Assembly (NCBI GenBank): GCA_018816095.1
Contig: JAHIWP010000013.1
Location: forward strand, 27,195-91,194
Reading direction: 5' to 3'
Length of the DNA stretch: 64,000 nucleotides
Source of the DNA: Gammaproteobacteria bacterium
GTDB lineage: Bacteria > Pseudomonadota > Gammaproteobacteria > Pseudomonadales > Pseudomonadaceae
This document shows positions 34,715 to 43,868 of the stretch, piece after piece; position 1 is the stretch's first letter; each line of letters opens with the position of its first letter. The notes under the pieces are model-generated. The model ran no database searches and was not told the origin of the DNA. It worked only from the letters and a program-made list of their open reading frames with translations. The position numbers and the translations under genes were made by a program.

Positions 34715-37001
34715 CTATTTAAGGCACCAGAAATGGTAATCGCCGTCCTTGTGCACGGCGCCCTCCACTTCTTTCTCAAAACCGGGAAAGTTATTGCCCC
34801 AGTCCTGCAGCGCCTGGATATAACGAACCCAAGGGCCATCCAACGGACCCAGGTTCTCGCCCGGCATCACAATCGGAATCCCCGGCGGATAGGGCATGAT
34901 GCCAACCCCCGTGACCCGACCAGCGGCCTGACTGAGCGGCAACAACTCCGCCTCGCCGGCCTGCAAGGCCTGAAACGCCTCACGCGGGGTTTTCTCGATC
35001 AGCGGTAGATTGCCGAAGGCGTCAGCCTGCAGGGCGTCCATGCGGCTACTGCGCATGTACTCGAACATTTCGTTGCTGAGGTCACGCAAGCCCATGCCGC
35101 GATAACGTTCAGGCGCCTGGGACACTAGATCGGGCAGCACCCGCTCCAGCGCAGCGTTGTTGTCGTAGTGGCGTTTGAAGGCCAGCAGCACATTGATCAA
35201 CGTGCCCCACTTGCCCTTGGTCACACCGATGCTGAACAGGCACAGCACCATGAAGTCAGTGATGCGTGACGGCACAATATTGTTGCGATAGAGGAAGGCG
35301 CCGAGAACCGGCGCCGGAATGCCCTCCGCCAACAGATGACCATCCGCGCCCATGCCCGGCACCATGATGCCAACCTTGATCGGGTCGAGCATGCACCAGC
35401 CTTTTTCCAGCCCGGCGAAACCGTGCCATTCGGCGCCCGGCTCGAGCTCCCAGCAGCTGTGGTCTGAGGCCAGTTGCTCGGCGTCGGCGTCGGCAAAATC
35501 GACCCGCTTGCCTGTCTGCCTGTCGGTGACCTGCGGTGCGTTCCACGGCTGGAAGAACCAGTCGCCACGGCTGGCAAACTCGCGGTGCGTGCGGGCCAAG
35601 GCCTGACGGAAATCCACCGCCTCGCGAATCGAGTCCTGGGTCAGGCTAAGGCCGCCCTTGCCCTCCATCATCGCCGCGCCCACCTCGTTAGAAGCAAACA
35701 GCGCATACATCGGCGACGTACTGGCCTGGATCACAAAGGACTCGTTGAAGCGGCTGTGCTCGACCGGGTTACGTCCGTTGCGAATATGGATAAACGAGGA
35801 CTGCGATAACGCCGCCAACAGTTTGTGCGTGGAGTGGGTGGCAAACACCGTGGGGGCGTCGGGCTGATGCTGAGCCGGATCGCCGCGCATGGCGTAGCGC
35901 CCTTGGTACAGCGGATTGAAGCGGGCGTAACCGTACCAGGCTTCGTCGAAATGGATGCGATCACTGCTCTGCGCCAGCAGCCCTTCAGCGCGCTCGGCGT
36001 GCAGGCACATGCCGTCGTAGGTGCAACACCGGCTTGCTGCTTTTGGCCTGGGCTTTCAGGGGATAGTTGGCGATAGCCGCCGCGATGCGCTGCGGATCAA
36101 ACTGGCTCGGCAGCAAGGGCCCGATGATGCCGTAGCGGTTACGCGTCGGCGTCATATACAGCGGCAGGCCGCCGGTGAGCACCAAGCCTTGCTCGATCGA
36201 TTTGTGGCAGTTGCGGTCACACAATGCGTACTGGTTTTCGCCCACACACGCCATAAAGATTGCACGGTTGGAACCCGAGGTGCCGTTGAGTACCGAATAG
36301 CTGGCGTGAGAGCCAAATATCCGCGCTACATAGGCCTCGGAGTCGCCCACAGGACCACTGTGGTCGAGCACCGAACCGAGATTACCGCGCTCGATACCGC
36401 TGTCGGCGCGGAACAGGTTCTCACCGAAGAAGTCGAAGAACACACGCCCCACTGGCGACTTGGTAAAGGCGATACCCCCCTGATGACCCGGAGCGGCCCA
36501 TGAATGCTCTTCTTTCAGGGTGTAGCGGATCAGCGCATCGGTGAAGGGCGGCAGCAGGTGTTCCAGGTAACGCTGGATCGCCGCAACAACTCGCCCAACG
36601 ATAAACGGCGCCGTGTCCTCAAGCATCCAGACAAACTCGTCTGCCAGCTCCATGGCCTCCACCGTGATGCTTTTTTTCGCATCACGGTCGGCCATCAGAA
36701 ACACCGGTACATTTTCGTTACGCTGGCGAATGCTACGGAGCAGCTCCAGTGCCTGGGCGTGAGTTGTGGCGTCGTTCTTACCCAGGGTCCAATCGACACA
36801 AATGCAATGCAGGGCCGCATCGGAAATCACTGCGGCAAGCCCATCCTCGTAGGACGTTGCCTTGACCAGTTCGGTGTTGCGGCTGTGGAACTCGTCCACC
36901 AACTCAGTCAGCACCCGGCCGCGCATGCTGTTGGGACTACCCAGGTCGTCATCGACCATCAGCACGCGCATTTTCAGTTGTTTATTCGTGCGTCCAATCA
37001 T
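34715..37001 (-). pseudogene. adiA: AdiA-like arginine decarboxylase, disrupted by an internal deletion of about 17 nt
   Basis: The gene reads as an almost complete biodegradative arginine decarboxylase (E. coli AdiA type, about 755 residues) in two frames. The 5' frame begins at ATG 37001 after GGAGG with a receiver-like N-terminus (MRVLMVDDDLG), then HSWAAPGHQGGIAFTKSPVG, FGENLFRADSGIERGNLGS, NGTSGSNRAIF and DRNCHKSIEQG, and fails after SSKPV. The 3' frame resumes at TYDGMCLH and continues with HFDEAWYGYARFNPLY, the PLP lysine in THSTHKLLAALSQSS, and YPPGIPIVMPGE. Compared with AdiA (PSYCVVTNCTYDG), six residues are absent at the join near 36022-36027, equal to a 17-nt loss. Product expected to be inactive, lacking part of the PLP core. 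Confidence 0.9.
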
Positions 37002-37325
37002 CAAACCGCCTCCTTCATCTTTTGCCAGAAACGCGGCAGCAATGCCCCTATACACCCTAAAAACCATCCAAGGCGGCAAAGCCCAGCACACAGAAGCTGA
37101 AACACAGATATTTAGCCAAGCCTTTACTATGGGCTGGGCGAGTAAACATCTTGTGACATGAGTCATCAGACTAGTCAGCTTGAGTAAAAACGCTAACTTT
37201 CGACTCAGCCGCACAAGCCGGGCGAAATAGCTGCTGTAACCGCCTGAGGCGCCCACTCAGGTTGGTTCCAAAAACGACAAAGCCCCGCTCTAGGCGGGGC
37301 TTTGTTTGCAGCTAAGCGCTGGGGC
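37002..37325. other. Intergenic region upstream of the decarboxylase unit
   Basis: This 324-nt stretch between gcvH and the adiA-like gene is more AT-rich than its neighbours and has no plausible gene. Its gcvH-proximal part carries the gcvH terminator (37265-37305). The rest should contain the promoter of the decarboxylase unit; inverted tetramers TGAC/GTCA near 37153-37166 could be an operator half, but I cannot match a known regulator site. Confidence 0.5.
37265..37305 (-). terminator. Rho-independent terminator of gcvT-gcvH
   Basis: On the minus strand the 12-bp stem ACAAAGCCCCGC/GCGGGGCTTTGT (37294-37305 with 37277-37288) closes a short loop and runs into CGTTTTTGG. It lies 21 nt past the gcvH stop and ends the unit without gcvP. 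Confidence 0.93.
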
Positions 37326-37715
37326 TTAAGCGTCGCTGTCAGCCGTAGCTTTATAAGCAGCAGCATCCAGCAGCTTGTCCAACTCGCCAGCATCGCTTGG
37401 TTTGAGCTTGAAGAACCAGCTGCCATAGGGATCGCTGTTAACGCTTTCCGGGCTGTCGGACAGGCCATCGTTAATCGCGATGACTTCACCGGAAACCGGC
37501 GCGTAGATGTCGGAGGCGGCCTTGACCGATTCCACCACACCCGCTTCCTGACCGGCATTCAGGGTTTTACCGACTTCCGGCAGCTCGATAAATACCACAT
37601 CACCCAAGGCTTCCTGGGCGTGATCAGAAATACCGACGGTAACGCTGCCATCGGCCTCCAGGCGCGCCCACTCATGGCTGGCGGCGTAACGCAGATCGGC
37701 GGGGATAGTGCTCAT
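37326..37715 (-). CDS. gcvH: Glycine cleavage system H protein
   Basis: Lipoyl carrier protein of the glycine cleavage system, shuttling the aminomethyl group between P, T and L proteins. 129 residues from ATG 37715 ([19 protein letters not shown]), matching E. coli GcvH. The lipoylated lysine lies in [19 protein letters not shown] (about residue 65), and the C-terminal [16 protein letters not shown] is typical. A GAGGAAC ribosome site precedes the ATG. It follows gcvT by 142 nt and is followed at once by a terminator; the P-protein gene is not adjacent. Confidence 0.97.
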   Translation of the reverse strand: MSTIPADLRYAASHEWARLEADGSVTVGISDHAQEALGDVVFIELPEVGKTLNAGQEAGVVESVKAASDIYAPVSGEVIAINDGLSDSPESVNSDPYGSWFFKLKPSDAGELDKLLDAAAYKATADSDA

Positions 37716-37857
37716 GTGTCGTTCCTCATCTGGCATGACGGCGACCACGCCGTCATGGAAATTTAGCAGGCCTTGGCCATACCGAAAGAAAGTCTTTAAA
37801 AACCTAGCGAACCGCAGCCGCGCAGACGCTCTCGACCATCCGTGGCCAAATCAGGGG

Positions 37858-38940
37858 TTAGATCAGGGCTTTACCGTTACGCACAAAGCTCGGTTTGACC
37901 ACCCGCACCGGGTACCACTTACCGCGAATTTCCACCTCGGCACGCTCACTGGTCGCCGCCGGCACGCGGGCCAAGGCGATCGATTTACCTAGAGTTGGCG
38001 AGAAGCTGCCGCTGGTGATTTCGCCCTCGCCAATCCCTTCAACCCGCACCACTTGATGGGCACGCAGCACGCCGCGCTCTTCCAGCACCAGGCCAACCAG
38101 CTTGGCGCTAACGCCCTCAACCTTTTGCTTGAGCAGCGCACTACGGCCGATAAAGCCACGGCTGGCGGGCTCCCAGGCGATGGTCCAGGCCATGTTGGCG
38201 ACCAGCGGCGTCACGCTTTCGTCCATGTCCTGGCCATACAGGTTCAGCCCGGCTTCCAGGCGCAGGGTGTCGCGCGCACCGAGGCCAATCGGCGAAATAC
38301 CCGCCCCGACCAGGTCATTGAGAAAGGCCACCACTTGCTCAGCCGGCAAGATGATTTCCAACCCGTCCTCGCCGGTATAACCGGTACGGGCGATAAACCA
38401 GTCGCCGTCCGGCTGACCTTCAAAAGGCTTGAGGCTCTGGATCAGGTTGGCGCGGGATGAAGTGACCAGCTCGGCGGTCTTGCTGCGCGCATGCGGCCCT
38501 TGGATCGCCAACATGGCCAGCTCGCTGCGCTCTTGTAGCTGCACATCGAAGTCGACGCTCTGCAGACGCATCCAGGCCAGGTCCTTGTCCCGGGTAGAGG
38601 CGTTGCTCACCACACGGTAGCCGGCGTCCATCAGGTAGACCAGCAAGTCGTCCACCACCCCGCCTTGCTCATTGAGCATGGGGCTGTAAAGGGCTTTGCC
38701 GATGCTTTGCAGGCGCTCGATATCATTCGCCAGCAGATGTTGCAGGTAGGCCTTGGCCTGGCTGCCGCTGACATCCACCACGGTCATGTGCGACACATCG
38801 AAGACCCCACAATCGCGACGCACCTCGTGGTGCTCCTCGACCTGCGAGCCATAGTGCAACGGCATGTCCCAACCGCCGAAGTCGACCATCTTGGCACCCA
38901 ACGCGAGGTGCAAGTCGTAGAGCGGTGTGCGCTGTCCCAT
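37858..38940 (-). CDS. gcvT: Glycine cleavage system T protein (aminomethyltransferase)
   Basis: Releases ammonia from the H-protein-bound aminomethyl group and loads the C1 unit onto tetrahydrofolate. 360 residues from ATG 38940 ([20 protein letters not shown]) with AAGGAG 7 nt before it. Visible family motifs: [33 protein letters not shown]-type segment ([13 protein letters not shown]), [20 protein letters not shown] with the catalytic aspartate in the RDTLRLEAG region, and the C-terminal barrel with [13 protein letters not shown]. First gene of a gcvT-gcvH unit. Confidence 0.96.
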   Translation of the reverse strand: MGQRTPLYDLHLALGAKMVDFGGWDMPLHYGSQVEEHHEVRRDCGVFDVSHMTVVDVSGSQAKAYLQHLLANDIERLQSIGKALYSPMLNEQGGVVDDLLVYLMDAGYRVVSNASTRDKDLAWMRLQSVDFDVQLQERSELAMLAIQGPHARSKTAELVTSSRANLIQSLKPFEGQPDGDWFIARTGYTGEDGLEIILPAEQVVAFLNDLVGAGISPIGLGARDTLRLEAGLNLYGQDMDESVTPLVANMAWTIAWEPASRGFIGRSALLKQKVEGVSAKLVGLVLEERGVLRAHQVVRVEGIGEGEITSGSFSPTLGKSIALARVPAATSERAEVEIRGKWYPVRVVKPSFVRNGKALI

Positions 38941-39082
38941 AAGTGTCTCCTTGCGGGCTGGGCAGTGCAGCGGCAACCCGGCTGGCCCCTAAAAAAGGGC
39001 ATCAACACAGGCTATAAAAGGCTGGGCCGCTGCGAATGGCGCGCATTGTAGCCGCAACACCGGGGGCGGTCATCCCAAGGCA

Positions 39083-40699
39083 CTAGCCCAGGCGACGCGC
39101 CGAGCGACGGATCAGCAGAATTACTGGCAGCAGGCCCACCATAACCAGGGTCAGCGCCGGCAACGCCGCCCGCGCCCACTCGCCTTCACTGGTCATCTCA
39201 AACACCCGTACCGACAGGGTGTCCCAGCCAAAGGGACGCATCAGCAGCGTGGCGGGCATTTCCTTGAGCACATCAACAAACACCAGCAGCGCAGCCGACA
39301 ACGCCCCCGGCACCAGCAACGGCAGGTAAACCTTGAAGAACAGCCCGACGCCGCCAACCCCCAGGCTGCGCGAGGCTTCCGGCAAGGACGGACGAATACG
39401 CGCCAGGCTGTTTTCCAACGGCCCATAGGCTACCGCCATAAAGCGGATCAGGTAGGCCAGCAAAAGGGCCGAGAGGCTGCCCAGCAACACCGGCTTGCCC
39501 GCGCCACCGAGCCAGCTGGACAGCGGAATCACCAATTCGCGGTCGAGGTAACTGAAGGCCAGCATGATCGCCACCGCCAGCATCGAGCCGGGCAAGGCAT
39601 AGCCCAGGTTGGCCAAACCAACGGTTGAGCGCATCAGCCGAGTCGGTGCCAAACGCCGGGCGAAGGCCAGTAGCAGCGCCACGCTGACCGTGATCAATGC
39701 CGCCAGCGCGCCTAAATAAAGCGTGTGCAGAATCAAGGCGCTGTAGCGCTCATCTAGATCGAAGCGGCCGCGCTGCCAGAACCAGACAACCAGCTGCATG
39801 ACCGGAATGACAAAGCCGCAGGCGAACACCAGGCCACACCAGGCGCTGGCCGCCAGCGCCTTACCGCCGCGCAGGTGATACAACGCTTTGCCGCGCGGTC
39901 GCTCATTCGTCGGGCGCACGGCACCGCGTGCGCGGCGCTCGCCATACAACACCAGCATCACCGCCAGCAGCAGCAGGCTGGCCAGCTGAGTGGCACTGGT
40001 CAGGCTGTAAAAGCCATACCAGGTCTTATAGATGGCGGTGGTAAAGGTATCGAAATTGAATACCGACACCGCGCCGAAATCTGCCAGGGTTTCCATAATC
40101 GCCAGAGCCAGACCGGCACCAATGGCAGGACGCGCCATCGGCAAGGCAACCCGCCAGAAGGCTCGCCAAGGGCTCAGACCGAGCACCCGCGCCGCCTCCA
40201 TCAACCCCTTGCCCTGAGCCAGGAAGGCATTGCGAGCCAGCAGGTAGACGTAGGGATAAAACACCAGCACCAGCACGATGATCACCCCGCCGGTGGAGCG
40301 CACCCGCGGGAAGCGTACAGCGCTGCCAAACCACTCGCGCAGCAGGCTTTGCAACGGGCCGGAAAAATCCAGCAAGCCGACAAACACAAACGCCAGCACA
40401 TAGGCGGGAATGGCAAACGGCAACATCAGCGCCCAGTCCAGCCAGCGTCGCCCCGGAAACTCGCACAGGCTGGTGAGCCAGGCCAGGCTGACGCCGAGCA
40501 GCGTCACCCCAACGCCCACCCCCAGCACCAACACCAAGGTATTGCCGAGCAGGCGCGGCAGCTGGGTTTGCCACAAGTGTGCCCAGATTTTCTGGTCAAT
40601 CTCATGCCAGCTGAACAGCAGCACGCTCAACGGCAGCAGTACCAGCAATGCAACGGCAAAAGCGATGGGATACCAACGGCGCTGGGCGGGATGGGCCAC
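39083..40699 (-). CDS. Fe(III) ABC transporter permease (FbpB/HitB/SfuB type)
   Basis: Fused two-domain inner-membrane permease of 538 residues with about twelve helices. Two EAA-type coupling loops mark the internal duplication: MEAARVLGLSPWRAFWRVAL with PMARPA, and PEASRSLGVGGVGLFFKVYL with PLLVPG. This is the organisation of ferric iron permeases FbpB, HitB and SfuB. The matching binding protein is encoded 97 nt upstream on the same strand with a stem-loop in the gap. No ATPase gene follows (gcvT is next), so the ATPase must come from elsewhere, which is usual for this Pseudomonas locus as I recall it. Confidence 0.92.
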   Translation of the reverse strand: MAHPAQRRWYPIAFAVALLVLLPLSVLLFSWHEIDQKIWAHLWQTQLPRLLGNTLVLVLGVGVGVTLLGVSLAWLTSLCEFPGRRWLDWALMLPFAIPAYVLAFVFVGLLDFSGPLQSLLREWFGSAVRFPRVRSTGGVIIVLVLVFYPYVYLLARNAFLAQGKGLMEAARVLGLSPWRAFWRVALPMARPAIGAGLALAIMETLADFGAVSVFNFDTFTTAIYKTWYGFYSLTSATQLASLLLLAVMLVLYGERRARGAVRPTNERPRGKALYHLRGGKALAASAWCGLVFACGFVIPVMQLVVWFWQRGRFDLDERYSALILHTLYLGALAALITVSVALLLAFARRLAPTRLMRSTVGLANLGYALPGSMLAVAIMLAFSYLDRELVIPLSSWLGGAGKPVLLGSLSALLLAYLIRFMAVAYGPLENSLARIRPSLPEASRSLGVGGVGLFFKVYLPLLVPGALSAALLVFVDVLKEMPATLLMRPFGWDTLSVRVFEMTSEGEWARAALPALTLVMVGLLPVILLIRRSARRLG

Positions 40700-40738
40700 G
40701 CAAAATCCTCGAACAGGTTACTCGACAGCTAAAACACA

Positions 40739-40762
40739 ACGCCCCGGGCTAAGCCGGGGCGT
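40739..40762 (-). terminator. GC-rich stem-loop between iron-binding protein and permease genes
   Basis: ACGCCCCGG (40739-40747) pairs perfectly with CCGGGGCGT (40754-40762). On the minus strand it is followed by TGTGTTTTAG, a weak U tract. Placed inside an operon, it probably acts as a partial terminator or mRNA end stabiliser, making more binding protein than permease. Confidence 0.7.
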
Positions 40763-40795
40763 CGAGTATAACTGCAGCGTTACGCTGAAACTGAA

Positions 40796-41797
40796 TCAGT
40801 TCCAGCCGGCGCGATCCATCAGCATGATGGCTTCTGCCTGGCGCTTACCGGCGACTTCAACCGGGATCGCATCAGCCTTGAAACTGCCCCAGGCCTGCAC
40901 TTCCTCGGAAGCTGGCACTTTCGGGTTTGCCGGGAACTCCTGATTGACGCCAGCGAAGATGGTTTGCGCTTCTTCGGTGGTCATCCACTCCAGCAGTTTT
41001 TGCGCCGCTTCGGCATGCGGTGCGTACTTGGTTATACCGGCACCGGCGAGGTTGACGTGCACGCCACGGTCATTCTGGTTAGGCCAGAATGGCTTCACCT
41101 TCAGATCCGGCTGCTGCTGGTGCAAACGCCCGTAGTAATAAGTGTTGGTGATGCCAACATCACACTGGCCCGCATCAATAGCCTGCAGCAACGCCGTGTC
41201 ATCGGCGAACACGTCGGTGGCGAGGTTATTGACCCACCCTTTGACGATTGCTTCGGTTTTCTCTGCGCCGTGAGTTTCGATGAGGGTAGCCGTCAGCGAC
41301 TGGTTGTAGACCTTCTTGCTGGTACGCAGACAGAGACGGCCTTCCCAGTTCGCGTCGGCCAGGGCTTCGTAGGTCGACAACTCGCTCGGTTGAACCCGCT
41401 CAGTGGAATAGAAGATTGTCCGCGCACGCAGCGACAGGCCAGTCCAGGCACCCGTGGAAGAGCGGTACTGCGGTGGGATATTGGCGTCGATCAGCGGCGA
41501 GGTGACCGGCTGCAGAATGCCCATCTGCTCGGCCTGCCAGAGGTTGCCGGCATCCACGGTGAGCAGCATGTCGGCTGGGGTATTTTCACCTTCCGCTTTC
41601 AGGCGCGCCATCAGCGGCGCTTCCTTGTCAGTGATGAACTTGACCGGCACACCCGTCTTGGCCGTGTAGGCATCAAAAACCGGCTTGATCAGCTCGTCGA
41701 TACGCGAGGAGTAAACCACCACTTCATCAGCGGCCTGCACGGTGCCGGCTAACGCCGTGAGAGAAAGTGCGGCTAACAGACGCTTACTAACCTGCAT
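40796..41797 (-). CDS. Periplasmic Fe(III)-binding protein (FbpA/HitA/FutA type)
   Basis: 333-residue periplasmic binding protein. Signal peptide [20 protein letters not shown] ends at VQA before [30 protein letters not shown] and the tyrosine cluster in [10 protein letters not shown] match the iron-coordinating tyrosines of transferrin-like bacterial ferric binding proteins. It delivers ferric iron stripped from siderophores or salts to the permease encoded downstream. Iron control by Fur is expected from the family, but no convincing Fur box is visible upstream. Confidence 0.95.
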   Translation of the reverse strand: MQVSKRLLAALSLTALAGTVQAADEVVVYSSRIDELIKPVFDAYTAKTGVPVKFITDKEAPLMARLKAEGENTPADMLLTVDAGNLWQAEQMGILQPVTSPLIDANIPPQYRSSTGAWTGLSLRARTIFYSTERVQPSELSTYEALADANWEGRLCLRTSKKVYNQSLTATLIETHGAEKTEAIVKGWVNNLATDVFADDTALLQAIDAGQCDVGITNTYYYGRLHQQQPDLKVKPFWPNQNDRGVHVNLAGAGITKYAPHAEAAQKLLEWMTTEEAQTIFAGVNQEFPANPKVPASEEVQAWGSFKADAIPVEVAGKRQAEAIMLMDRAGWN

Positions 41798-41891
41798 ATA
41801 GACTGCCTCTTGGTATAGACGAGTTAAGTTGCCAAATAGTAGTGAATGGCATTTAGTTTCTCAACTCGTTATCCGTTCAAACCTGTAACAA

Positions 41892-41932
41892 GCGCCTTCA
41901 AGCCCTCCTCATATCACGAGGGCTTGAAGCGC
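41892..41932 (-). terminator. Stem-loop after the acyl-CoA synthetase gene
   Basis: CTTCAAGCCCTC (41896-41907) pairs with GAGGGCTTGAAG (41918-41929), 12 perfect base pairs, extended by GCGC/CGC pairs. It lies 45 nt past the synthetase stop and upstream of the iron-binding protein gene. Only a short T-rich tail follows on the minus strand. Confidence 0.65.
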
Positions 41933-41976
41933 AGAGGCAGAACCCGGGTTTGACGCAGCGAAGCCGTGACAGGCTC

Positions 41977-43626
41977 TCAGGCCACCGCTTGTTGCTCGGC
42001 GAGTGCCTTGGCCTGCTCACGCAACACAAACTTCTGCACCTTGCCGGTGCTGGTTTTCGGCAGGCTGGTAAACACCACACAACCCGGCACTTTGAACCGC
42101 GCCAGACGCTGCTGACAGAAGGCGATCACGTCTTCGGTCGCCAGTTCGGCACCTGGCTTGAGGGTGATGAAGGCGCAGGGCGTCTCGCCCCACTTGGCAT
42201 GAGCCATGGCCACCACGGCGGCCTCAAGGATCAGCGGATGGCGGTACAGCACATCTTCCACCTCAATGGAGGAGATGTTCTCACCACCAGAAATGATGAT
42301 GTCTTTGCTGCGGTCCTTGATCTCCACATAGCCGTCGGCATGCCACACCGCCAAGTCGCCAGAATGGAACCAGCCACCAGCAAAGGCCTCGGCGGTAGCC
42401 GATGGGTTCTTCAAGTAACCCTTCATCACCACATTGCCGCGCATCATGATTTCGCCGATGGTCTGGCCATCCTTCGGCACCGGCTGCAGGGTGTCCGGAT
42501 CCGCCACCATCAAGCCATCCAGCAATGGCGCACGCACGCCTTGGCGGGATTTCAGGCGGGCACGCTGCTCCGGGGTTTCGCCATCCCACTCGTTCTTCCA
42601 CTCGCACGCCACGCTGGGGCCGTAGGTTTCGGTCAGGCCATAAACGTGGGTGACACGAAACTCTAGGGCTTCCATGGCCTCAATCACCGCAGCGGGTGGT
42701 GCAGCACCGGCAGTCAGTACTTTTACCGGCTGGGTCTTCAGCGCTTTCAGCTCATCGCAGGCGTTGGCCAGCATATTCAGCACGATGGGCGCGCCACAGA
42801 AATGATCAACGCCATGCTCGGCAATCGCCGGGTAGATCGCCTCGGCGCGCACATGGCGCAGGCACACATTGACCCCAACATAGGCGGCCAGCGCCCAAGG
42901 GAAGCACCAGCCGTTGCAGTGAAACATCGGCAGCGTCCACAGGTACACCGGGAAGCGGCTCATGTCCCAGCACATGGCATTGGACAGCGCATTCAGGTGT
43001 GCACCGCGGTGGTGATAAACCACGCCTTTGGGATTGCCGGTGGTGCCGGAGGTGTAGTTGAGCGAGATTGCTTGCCATTCGTCTGCCGGCATTTGCCAGG
43101 CGTAATCGGCATCGCCTTCGGCCAGTAGCGCCTCGTAATCCAGCTGACCGATCAACAGACCGTCAGCATATTCTGGGTCATCAATACCGATTACCAAGGG
43201 CGGCTGCGGCAAGTGGCCGACCACCCGCTGCGCCAGCTCTCCGAACTCTTTGTCCACCAGCAGCACTTTGGCCTCGCCGTGCTGCAGGATAAAGGCGATG
43301 GCTTCGGCATCCAGACGCGTATTGATGGCATTCAGCACCGCGCCGCACATCGGCACGCCAAAATGCGCTTCGAACATCGCCGGGCCGTTCGGCGCGATGA
43401 CGGCAACGGTATCGCCCAAGCCAATGCCACGCTGGGCCAGGGCCGAGGCCAAACGAATGCTGCGGGCGTAGGTTTCACCCCAGGTTTGGCGCAGACTGCC
43501 ATTGATAAGCGCCAAGCGCTGCGGGTACACGCTGGCGGCGCGCTCAAGAAAGCCCAATGGGCTGAGCGCCTGAAAATTTGCCGCGTCGCGCGGCATGCCG
43601 TATTCGTAAGGATTAACGCTGTGCAT
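41977..43626 (-). CDS. Acyl-CoA synthetase (AMP-forming, medium/long-chain fatty acid type)
   Basis: Activates a carboxylic acid to its CoA thioester through an acyl-AMP, 549 residues. The AMP-binding signature YTSGTTGNPKGVVYHHRG (about residues 180-197) is complete, with VYGLTETYGP, the ATP-binding HSGDLAVWHADGYVEIKDR and the C-terminal catalytic lysine in PKTSTGKVQKF. The group resembles AlkK and the acyl-CoA synthetases often paired with beta-oxidation genes; chain length cannot be read off. It is divergent from fabY with 242 nt between, linking fatty acid activation and synthesis at one promoter region. Confidence 0.93.
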   Translation of the reverse strand: MHSVNPYEYGMPRDAANFQALSPLGFLERAASVYPQRLALINGSLRQTWGETYARSIRLASALAQRGIGLGDTVAVIAPNGPAMFEAHFGVPMCGAVLNAINTRLDAEAIAFILQHGEAKVLLVDKEFGELAQRVVGHLPQPPLVIGIDDPEYADGLLIGQLDYEALLAEGDADYAWQMPADEWQAISLNYTSGTTGNPKGVVYHHRGAHLNALSNAMCWDMSRFPVYLWTLPMFHCNGWCFPWALAAYVGVNVCLRHVRAEAIYPAIAEHGVDHFCGAPIVLNMLANACDELKALKTQPVKVLTAGAAPPAAVIEAMEALEFRVTHVYGLTETYGPSVACEWKNEWDGETPEQRARLKSRQGVRAPLLDGLMVADPDTLQPVPKDGQTIGEIMMRGNVVMKGYLKNPSATAEAFAGGWFHSGDLAVWHADGYVEIKDRSKDIIISGGENISSIEVEDVLYRHPLILEAAVVAMAHAKWGETPCAFITLKPGAELATEDVIAFCQQRLARFKVPGCVVFTSLPKTSTGKVQKFVLREQAKALAEQQAVA

Positions 43627-43868
43627 TGTTGTTCTCCAGCAGGACCTTGGGCTGGAGAAACCATAGCAGCGGTAAGGTTTTAAGGATGCGCTACCTTGGT
43701 CGAAACCGTGACTTGCAGGTCAGTAACCACGTCACCATAGGCACCCGTTCAGCCATGCTGGGCGCTAAAGCGCGAAGCAATCCCCGTCGCAGAGCGTGCC
43801 AGCAGCATGACAAGCAGCCACAGCCTTATCTCCGCTTGTCCGCCGTCATCTTTTCAAGGAGTTATCGA

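Noticed and set aside
41837-41858. Possible Fur box upstream of the ferric-binding protein gene
   Set aside because: Only about half of the 19 consensus positions match, too weak to call.
43626-43868. Upstream extension of the fabY frame
   Set aside because: FabY orthologue length and N-terminus fit the GTG at 43869 with a good AAGGAG site; the extension covers the divergent promoter region.
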